Of a stretch of 12,140 nt of DNA, positions 7,281 to 12,140 are shown one piece after another (position 1 is the first letter of the stretch; every line of letters begins with the position of its first letter). The notes beneath the pieces are model-generated. The model searched no databases. It was given only the letters and a program-made list of their open reading frames with translations, and was not told the origin of the DNA. The stretch covers positions 1 to 12,140 of the forward strand of contig CAYNJF010000062.1 in assembly GCA_964397555.1 (NCBI GenBank), in the 5' to 3' direction. The stretch is from CAYNJF01 sp964397555. GTDB lineage: Bacteria; Pseudomonadota; Gammaproteobacteria; Berkiellales; Berkiellaceae. The position numbers were made by a program, and so were the translations under genes.

Positions 7281-8548
7281 GGTTCTTCCAGATTGATAAG
7301 CTGATCCTGCTGTGAAAATACTTTCTCAAAGCCTTGACGAATTTGTGAAAAATGCTCCTGTTGGATATCCCAGGAGACAGGCTGTATCTGAATGACGGTT
7401 TCATGATGACACTTTTCAACAACTGGGTAGTCATTTGCTTGGTATGTCACATCAGAAAGACTAAAAGGGAAATGCTCTGAACCAATTCCAATTTTCTTTT
7501 GGAACATCGGCAGTCGGTAGATGGGTTTTACGTACCCCCCGCTGACGGGTATGCCTTCCGCTTGAAGGGCTTTTAGAAGGATATCTCTTGGTGTGGAGGC
7601 GTGTAGTGTTGCTGTCCACATAAAATACACATGGGTACACCCTTCTCTTATCACAGGCGTTTCAAGGCCCTCAATATGACGTAGTGCATTTGTTAATTCA
7701 TCGCCAATCTGTTTGGCTCGGCTCACTTGAGCCTCTACCCGACCAAGCTGGACGTTGGCAATGGCCGCTGAGATTTCTGGAAGACGAAAATTGTAGCCAA
7801 GAATATTTGTGATGTTATCTAATTGAAGCCAATCAACAACATTTTCCCCGTGGTTACGAATGAGCTGCATTCTTAAAGCGAGATCGTCATCGTCTGTAAC
7901 ACAGACACCGCCCTCTCCGCACTGGATATGTTTATGAACATTTAAACTAAAGACACCAATATGCCCTACTGTCCCGGTATAAGACTCGTGCTCTTTTGCT
8001 AAGATGGCCTGAGCATTATCCTCAATCAGATATAAGCCATGCTTATCGGCTAGCTGCCTCAAAGCCGTAAGCTGCGCTGGATGACCAAATAGATTAACGA
8101 CGATGATGGCTTTGGTCTTGGGATTGATGGCCTTTTTGACTTTCTCAAGGTCCAGACAGAAAGTCTCAGACTCAATATCAACAAATCGCGGCACGCCACC
8201 ATAGACCATTGGAGCAACTGCAGTCGCTGACATTGTATAAGGTGGAACTATGACTTCATCACCAGGTGATATGCCAATCGCCCCCATCGCAGCCATTAAT
8301 CCAGAGGTTGCAGAATTGACACTGACGGCATGTTTTACCCCAAACTTCTCTATCCATGCTTGCTCAAATTGCTTGACGTACTTACCACCGAAATAAGCAG
8401 GCTGAGGGCTACCGTAAAAGCCGGATAAAAGAGGCTGCTCAAAGACTTCTTGAACGGCTTTTAATTCATCTTTTCCAATCGGATTATAGGCATTTAACTT
8501 AGACCGAACGCTTGGTTGTCCACCTAATAGCGCTAGCTTTTCTGACAT
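7268..8548 (-). CDS. DegT/DnrJ/EryC1/StrS-family PLP-dependent sugar aminotransferase
   Basis: This complete 426-residue aminotransferase probably adds an amino group, usually from glutamate, to a keto-sugar or nucleotide keto-sugar. The family landmarks are present. The phosphate-binding segment NSATSGL is at 78-84 and the PGDEVIVPPYT strand at 95-105. EDNAQA (176-181) supplies Asp177 and Gln180 for the cofactor ring. FSLNVHKHIQCGEGG (200-214) holds Lys206 as the PLP lysine. NFRLPEISAAIANVQL later in the chain is also typical. Length is slightly above the family average of about 370-400. It is the first gene of the operon, with a strong AAGGAG site six bases before the ATG and a TATAAT element about 40 bases upstream. 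Its 3' end overlaps the sulfotransferase start by 13 bases. The amination position and substrate cannot be told from sequence. Confidence 0.92.
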   Translation of the reverse strand: MSEKLALLGGQPSVRSKLNAYNPIGKDELKAVQEVFEQPLLSGFYGSPQPAYFGGKYVKQFEQAWIEKFGVKHAVSVNSATSGLMAAMGAIGISPGDEVIVPPYTMSATAVAPMVYGGVPRFVDIESETFCLDLEKVKKAINPKTKAIIVVNLFGHPAQLTALRQLADKHGLYLIEDNAQAILAKEHESYTGTVGHIGVFSLNVHKHIQCGEGGVCVTDDDDLALRMQLIRNHGENVVDWLQLDNITNILGYNFRLPEISAAIANVQLGRVEAQVSRAKQIGDELTNALRHIEGLETPVIREGCTHVYFMWTATLHASTPRDILLKALQAEGIPVSGGYVKPIYRLPMFQKKIGIGSEHFPFSLSDVTYQANDYPVVEKCHHETVIQIQPVSWDIQQEHFSQIRQGFEKVFSQQDQLINLEEPCSI

Positions 8549-8554
8549 GCATAT

Positions 8555-8560
8555 CTCCTT
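8555..8560 (-). promoter_or_regulatory. Strong ribosome-binding site of the operon's first gene
   Basis: The minus strand reads AAGGAG followed by ATATGC and then the ATG of the aminotransferase. A six-base spacing is close to ideal, and it fixes the start at 8548. It is among the best-spaced Shine-Dalgarno sites in the operon. Confidence 0.75.
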
Positions 8561-8588
8561 GCAACAGCCCAGTTTGGTGATAAATGTT

Positions 8589-8618
8589 ATTATACAAACT
8601 ACAATGATTCCGCCCGAA
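8589..8618 (-). promoter_or_regulatory. Candidate sigma-70 promoter for the glycan operon
   Basis: On the minus strand a perfect TATAAT occupies 8594-8589. The best -35 is TTCGGG (8618-8613) at an 18-base spacing, which is weak. The expected start would leave a leader of roughly 30-35 bases before the aminotransferase ATG. A perfect -10 with a poor -35 suggests dependence on an activator or on upstream DNA. I infer the promoter from sequence only. Confidence 0.5.
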
Positions 8619-8648
8619 AATGATATCAGTAATTTGATACCTCATCAA

Positions 8649-8683
8649 TTTAGCTATTGAACATATTGTGTTCATTAGCTAAA
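8649..8683. promoter_or_regulatory. Long imperfect palindrome, candidate operator in the divergent intergenic region
   Basis: Two 15-base arms (8649-8663 and 8669-8683) are reverse complements except for one position, separated by the five bases TATTG. The inner core is TGAACA-N5-TGTTCA. There is no T-run after it on either strand, so it does not look like a terminator. Dyad symmetry between two divergent transcription units suggests a dimeric regulator binding site. It lies about 55-90 bases upstream of the operon -10 element and about 86 bases upstream of the ABC transporter start. The regulator is not in the window. Confidence 0.5.
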
Positions 8684-8768
8684 CGGATTTATCGTTCCAT
8701 GATTTTTTTCTGGAAGCAGACGCGATGCATCATGTAAGATCTCATGAGGTTTATCACTAAATAAATAT

Positions 8769-10553
8769 ATGAACAATACTTTTCAACAACTTATTGGATT
8801 AATGTCCTCTAAAAGTAAACGGCAACTCATCTTTCTATGCTTTGGTATTTTGTTTGTTGCTTTTGTTGAGCTCGTTGGCATTGCATCCATCTTTCCTTTC
8901 TTTACCGTAGCCTTGAACCCTTCGGTCATCGAAACAAACGTCCATTTAAATCGAATATACGAACTGATTGGCTTTAAACAACATCAAGACTTCTTGGTGG
9001 CCCTAGGTGGCGTTGTGCTTTTATTGATATTTTTCGGTAATCTTTTTTCTGCATTTATCTCATGGGTCTTACTCAGATTTATACACTTCCAAGGCCATGA
9101 GCTCTCTTGCAGAGTTTTCACAAAATATCTCAGACAACCGTACGCTTTTTTCCTTGAAAACAACACTTCTGAACTCAGCAAAAACGTCATCGCGGAAGTG
9201 AACCGCGTGATCACTGGAACTTTAATGCCTTCTTTTCAGCTGTTAAGCAAGACGGTTGTCGTCGTCAGCATTTTAACCTTACTGACGGTCTTTGATCCTA
9301 AGCTAGCCCTCATGACCATAGGCTTACTAGGCTCTATTTACTTAACCATCTTTATTTTCATCCGTCGCTTTATGAATAAGATAGGTAAAGACGTATCAAC
9401 AGCCTACGCCCGACTTTTTACCATCCTTGGTGAATCGTTGTCCTCCATCAAAGAGTTAAAAGTGCTTGGCCGCGAGCAATATTTTATCAATGCGTTTAGT
9501 GATAACTCGAAGATAGCCACCAGCCATACCGCGACAAGTCAAGCTATCCCACAAATGACAAGATACATTTTAGAGGCTATTGCCTTTGGTGGCATGATTA
9601 GTATCGTTCTGTATCTCATCAATGCAAAGCAGAATTTTGCTAGTGCTCTTCCTTTGCTTAGCTTATACGCCTTTGCTGGATATCGATTAATGCCAGCGAT
9701 GCAACAGATATTCAGCGCAGCCACTGAGTTAAAATATAATGCCAACGCTCTTAATATAATCCATGGAGAGTTAACCGGAAGTCAACGTCAAGATGAAGAC
9801 ATGACGACGGTCATAGCAAAGCCTTTGTCGCTCAAAGATGCAATCCGATTTAATCATGTTGATTTTAGCTACGTTGGTAGTGATCCCTTGTTCAACGACC
9901 TGTCGTTGACCTTTGAGGCGAATAAGACCATAGGTTTTGTTGGAACCACCGGCTCTGGTAAAACCACCATGATTGATCTAATTCTTGGACTCATTCATCC
10001 TTGCGGTGGCTCAATTTCTGTTGATGGATCAGCGCTTTCAGCGAACAACCTTAACTCGTGGCATCGCTTGATAGGTTATGTACCACAACAGATTACCCTG
10101 ACCGACAGCACCATTGCCTCTAATATTGCTCTAGGCGTAGAAGAAAGCGAGATCGACATGGACGCAGTAAGAAAGGCTGCTCGGATCGCAAACATTGAAG
10201 AGTTCATTGAGTCATTACCAGACGGTTACGATGCTCAAGTCGGTGAACGAGGGGTTCGAATCAGTGGTGGTCAAAAACAACGGATCGGCATTGCCAGAGC
10301 CCTTTATCATGATCCCTCCATACTTATTTTGGATGAGGCCACCAGTGCATTAGACGGAACCACCGAAAATGCTATTATTGATGCATTAAGTGAACTTATG
10401 CATCAAAAAACCATCTTTATCATTGCTCACCGGCTTTCAACGCTCAAGTTCTGCGATGAAATCTACATGGTCAAAGAGGGGCAGGTTCTCTCTCAAGGCA
10501 CTTATGAGTCCATGGATAAACAGGTCATAGCTCAATCACAAACTGGCAGCTAA
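8769..10553 (+). CDS. ABC transporter, fused permease and ATPase (PglK/MsbA-like glycolipid flippase)
   Basis: This 594-residue half-transporter has an N-terminal membrane domain with hydrophobic segments near residues 20-46, 77-103, 160-200, 266-286 and 292-312. A complete nucleotide-binding domain follows. ATPase motifs are intact: Walker A GTTGSGKTT (392-400), Q-loop VPQQ (438-441), signature RISGGQ (497-502), Walker B ILILDEA (518-524), a D-loop with SALD, and H-loop His554. Such proteins work as homodimers in the inner membrane. The sequence style resembles PglK and related flippases for lipid-linked oligosaccharides rather than drug exporters, and its place beside a sugar operon supports this. 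The ATG has no good Shine-Dalgarno site. A stop codon lies upstream in frame at 8745-8747 and no better start exists. The glycolipid cargo is inferred. Confidence 0.88.
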   Translation: MNNTFQQLIGLMSSKSKRQLIFLCFGILFVAFVELVGIASIFPFFTVALNPSVIETNVHLNRIYELIGFKQHQDFLVALGGVVLLLIFFGNLFSAFISWVLLRFIHFQGHELSCRVFTKYLRQPYAFFLENNTSELSKNVIAEVNRVITGTLMPSFQLLSKTVVVVSILTLLTVFDPKLALMTIGLLGSIYLTIFIFIRRFMNKIGKDVSTAYARLFTILGESLSSIKELKVLGREQYFINAFSDNSKIATSHTATSQAIPQMTRYILEAIAFGGMISIVLYLINAKQNFASALPLLSLYAFAGYRLMPAMQQIFSAATELKYNANALNIIHGELTGSQRQDEDMTTVIAKPLSLKDAIRFNHVDFSYVGSDPLFNDLSLTFEANKTIGFVGTTGSGKTTMIDLILGLIHPCGGSISVDGSALSANNLNSWHRLIGYVPQQITLTDSTIASNIALGVEESEIDMDAVRKAARIANIEEFIESLPDGYDAQVGERGVRISGGQKQRIGIARALYHDPSILILDEATSALDGTTENAIIDALSELMHQKTIFIIAHRLSTLKFCDEIYMVKEGQVLSQGTYESMDKQVIAQSQTGS

Positions 10554-10565
10554 GCTCTGATATGC

Positions 10566-10592
10566 GCCTGTCTTGTGAGGGAAAAGGCAGGC
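10566..10592 (+). terminator. Weak stem-loop after the ABC transporter gene
   Basis: GCCTGTC (10566-10572) can pair with GGCAGGC (10586-10592) over seven base pairs including one G-U, with a 13-base loop. The sequence after it is not T-rich, so intrinsic termination is doubtful. It starts 13 bases after the stop codon, which is the right place for a 3' end structure. Confidence 0.3.
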
Positions 10593-10648
10593 TGACGGCC
10601 TCAATCATTAGTTAACTTTCAAAATGTTATTTCTCATCGATTATCGAT

Positions 10649-10654
10649 TATAAT
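10649..10654 (+). promoter_or_regulatory. Candidate -10 element for the YhiN-family gene
   Basis: A perfect TATAAT spans 10649-10654, directly after a tandem repeat of ATCGATT (10636-10649). No good -35 is visible at 16-18 bases. Transcription would begin near 10661, giving a leader of about 25 bases to the ATG at 10686. The earlier ATG at 10653 falls inside this hexamer, so if the promoter is real that ATG cannot be the start. Confidence 0.4.
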
Positions 10655-10685
10655 GATTGCCCTTTTTATTGCGTGTTGGGTATTC

Positions 10686-11861
10686 ATGGAAAGCTATGAA
10701 GTTATTATCATTGGGGCTGGGGCTGCAGGACTTATGTGTGCCATTGAGGCATCTAAGCGTGGTCGAAAAGTTCTAATTATTGAAAAGTCCAATAAACCTG
10801 GCAAGAAAATCCTAATGTCCGGTGGTGGCCGGTGTAATTTCACCAATCTACACGTGAACCCAAACTGTTACTTATCTCATAACCCCCACTTTGTGAAATC
10901 AGCGCTTAAACGATACACGCAATGGGATTTTATCGACATGGTGGCCTCTCACGATATTCCTTACCATGAAAAGACCCTAGGTCAGCTTTTTTGTGATCGA
11001 AAGTCCAAAGATATTCTTGATATGCTGCTCCATGAATGTAAGCAGCATGGAGCCACGCTCCATCTAAATGAAGAAATTCAATCCATCAAAAAAGAAGAGG
11101 CTTTTATCATAAAAAGCAATCTTAACACTTACCAGTGTGAATCGTTGGTGGTTGCTTGCGGGGGCTTATCCATCCCAACCTTGGGCTCCTCCCCTTTTGG
11201 CTATCACATTGCAAAACAGTTTGGTTTGAAGGTCTACCCCACTCGAGCCGGCCTTGTGCCCTTAACGCTTCACGAACAAGACAAGGAGAGGTTTGAAGAT
11301 CTTTCTGGGGTAAGTGCCAACAGTAAGGTAAGCTCCAGTCAAACCTCTTTTCAAGAAAATATACTTTTTACACACCGCGGTCTAAGCGGACCTGCTATTT
11401 TGCAAATTTCCTCGTATTGGCAACCCGGTGAACCCATTGTCATTGATTTGTCGCCAGAACAAGAAATTACAGAGCTCATGAACAACGCGCTTGAGACCCA
11501 GCCAAATGCCATGGTAAAAAATGTTCTTGGGCAATCGCTACCAAAGCGACTCATTGAACAGGTTGTCCCCAAAGCGTTCGCTGAAAAGTTGGTGAAACAG
11601 TTGTCGACAAAAGAGTTAGACACCCTTTGTGCCTGCATTCACAGGATGGAAATCAAACCTAACGGCACGGAAGGCTATCGCACAGCTGAAGTCACCCTGG
11701 GTGGCGTAGATTGCAATGCCGTCTCCTCAAAAACCATGGAAGCCAACGACGTAAAGAATCTATATTTTGTTGGAGAAGTTCTTGATGTCACTGGATGGCT
11801 TGGTGGCTACAACTTTCAATGGGCTTGGTCTTCTGGTTGGGCCGCCGGCCAATATGCATAA
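10686..11861 (+). CDS. yhiN: YhiN/HI0933-family FAD-dependent oxidoreductase
   Basis: This 391-residue flavoprotein belongs to the conserved HI0933/YhiN family (also called BaiN-like or aminoacetone oxidase-like), whose cellular role is poorly defined. The FAD-binding Rossmann motif GAGAAG is at residues 10-15, followed by the family motif SGGGRCNFTN (45-54). A C-terminal FAD signature includes NLYFVGEVLDVTGWLGGYN, then QWAWSSGWAAGQ close to the end. I chose the ATG at 10686. An in-frame ATG at 10653 would add eleven hydrophobic residues (IALFIACWVF), but it overlaps a TATAAT element, and relatives start just before the EVIIIGAG strand. The ribosome-binding site is poor for either start. It is likely a conserved chromosomal gene flanking the glycan locus rather than part of it, being separated from the ABC gene by 132 bases. 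Confidence 0.9.
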   Translation: MESYEVIIIGAGAAGLMCAIEASKRGRKVLIIEKSNKPGKKILMSGGGRCNFTNLHVNPNCYLSHNPHFVKSALKRYTQWDFIDMVASHDIPYHEKTLGQLFCDRKSKDILDMLLHECKQHGATLHLNEEIQSIKKEEAFIIKSNLNTYQCESLVVACGGLSIPTLGSSPFGYHIAKQFGLKVYPTRAGLVPLTLHEQDKERFEDLSGVSANSKVSSSQTSFQENILFTHRGLSGPAILQISSYWQPGEPIVIDLSPEQEITELMNNALETQPNAMVKNVLGQSLPKRLIEQVVPKAFAEKLVKQLSTKELDTLCACIHRMEIKPNGTEGYRTAEVTLGGVDCNAVSSKTMEANDVKNLYFVGEVLDVTGWLGGYNFQWAWSSGWAAGQYA

Positions 11862-11973
11862 TGGCCTGTGACCTCAAGAGAAGAACGATCATTTAAATGC
11901 TTTAAAGGAGAATTTAAAAATATTGAAGTGTATTTCTTGTATTTAATTTAGATATGAAGTAAAAGCCAGAAAA

Positions 11974-12049
11974 TGGCGTCCCCAAGGGGATTCGAACCCC
12001 TGTTACCGCCGTGAAAGGGCGGTGTCCTAGGCCTCTAGACGATGGGGAC
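11974..12049 (-). tRNA. tRNA-Glu (anticodon UUC)
   Basis: The minus strand folds as a 76-base tRNA including an encoded CCA. The acceptor GTCCCCA pairs with TGGGGAC. The anticodon stem CCGCC/GGCGG flanks the loop CTTTCAC, whose TTC anticodon is at 12015-12013. The T-arm is AGGGG-TTCGAAT-CCCCT, and the discriminator is G. It matches E. coli tRNA-Glu closely, with a compensatory change in the seventh acceptor pair. It reads toward the YhiN-family gene, which converges on it. Immediately downstream a four-base-pair GCCA/TGGC stem followed by TTTTACTT might act as a very weak terminator. Confidence 0.96.
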
Positions 12050-12063
12050 AATGTCCTTTAAAC

Positions 12064-12107
12064 AGTGCGGGCAATTATATGATTCTAAACCTTTAATTGC
12101 AAGCACT
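12064..12107 (-). other. Hairpin in the tRNA-Ala to tRNA-Glu spacer
   Basis: GCAATTA (12071-12077) pairs with TAATTGC (12094-12100). After two unpaired bases on each side, AGTGC (12064-12068) pairs with GCACT (12103-12107). The result is twelve base pairs with a symmetric 2x2 internal loop and a 16-base terminal loop. In the tRNA transcript it would sit between the two tRNAs, so it may guide processing or attenuate transcription into tRNA-Glu. The bases after it on the minus strand (GTTTAAAGG) are not a good U-tract. Confidence 0.4.
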
Positions 12108-12110
12108 TTG

Positions 12111-12140
12111 TGGAGCTAGGCGGGATCGAACCGCCGACCT
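12111..12140 (-). tRNA. tRNA-Ala, 3' portion only, cut by the right edge
   Basis: The minus strand shows the T-arm GGCGG-TTCGATC-CCGCC, the 3' acceptor strand TAGCTCC and discriminator A, which is the usual 3' end of bacterial tRNA-Ala (pairing with GGGGCTA). The variable-loop side AGGTC also fits. The anticodon lies outside the window. After the discriminator the gene reads CAA rather than CCA. A tRNA-Ala next to tRNA-Glu on the same strand suggests a shared transcript. Confidence 0.8.

Noticed and set aside
1..8548. Calling the operon a legionaminic or pseudaminic acid pathway.
   Set aside because: No NeuB-like synthase, dehydratase or acetyltransferase is in the window, and the cytidylyltransferase is SpsF-like, so a named pathway would be over-reading.
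11351..11638. A 95-codon minus-strand frame inside the YhiN-family gene.
   Set aside because: It is antisense to a well-conserved protein and shows no independent start signal or motif.
11892..11925. AT-rich palindromes (CATTTAAATG and repeated TTTAAA) between the YhiN-family gene and tRNA-Glu, with AAGGAG nearby.
   Set aside because: Short self-complementary AT words are common in AT-rich spacers, and no open frame of useful length follows the AAGGAG.
11965..11977. GCCA/TGGC stem with a TTTT tract as terminator for the tRNA transcript.
   Set aside because: Only four base pairs, and one arm is the mature tRNA 3' end; too weak to list as its own feature.
1..12140. CRISPR arrays, insertion sequences, integrases and toxin-antitoxin genes.
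   Set aside because: No regularly spaced repeats, transposase or integrase motifs, or small paired genes could be seen.

Overview
The window looks like a surface-glycan (O-antigen, capsule or protein-glycosylation) locus from a gammaproteobacterium. Three things point there. The tRNA-Glu gene is, from memory, almost identical to the E. coli one and encodes its CCA. Several genes have clear Shine-Dalgarno sites. The right-hand flavoprotein belongs to the YhiN/HI0933 family. The sequence is AT-leaning. Genus cannot be assigned from the sequence alone.

Region 1 (1-8548, minus strand) is one tightly packed operon read right to left. Its order is a DegT/StrS-type PLP sugar aminotransferase, a PAPS-dependent-type sulfotransferase, a large 663-residue glycosyltransferase-like protein, two consecutive but clearly different N-acetyl sugar amidotransferases (WbpG/PseA-like, PP-loop type), an SpsF-type cytidylyltransferase and a Gfo/Idh/MocA oxidoreductase that runs off the left edge. 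Neighbouring genes overlap by 4 to 32 bases or sit 8 bases apart, so translational coupling is likely. Together they look like a kit for making an amino sugar, converting an acetamido group to an acetamidino group, activating a sugar with CTP, and transferring or sulfating it. The exact sugar cannot be read from this window.

Region 2 (8549-8768) is a divergent intergenic region. It has a perfect TATAAT -10 element for the operon and a striking imperfect palindrome of 15-base arms (8649-8683) that could be an operator shared by both directions.

Region 3 (8769-10553, plus strand) encodes a complete ABC exporter half-transporter (membrane domain plus ATPase), resembling the PglK/MsbA type that flips lipid-linked oligosaccharides. 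It is the likely export step for the glycan built by the divergent operon.

Region 4 (10554-12140) looks like the conserved flank: a YhiN-family flavoprotein (plus strand) converging on a minus-strand tRNA pair, tRNA-Ala (cut by the right edge) followed by tRNA-Glu(UUC). The tRNA-Ala gene does not appear to encode CCA, and the spacer between the tRNAs can form a long hairpin. No transposase, integrase, CRISPR array or phage gene is visible.
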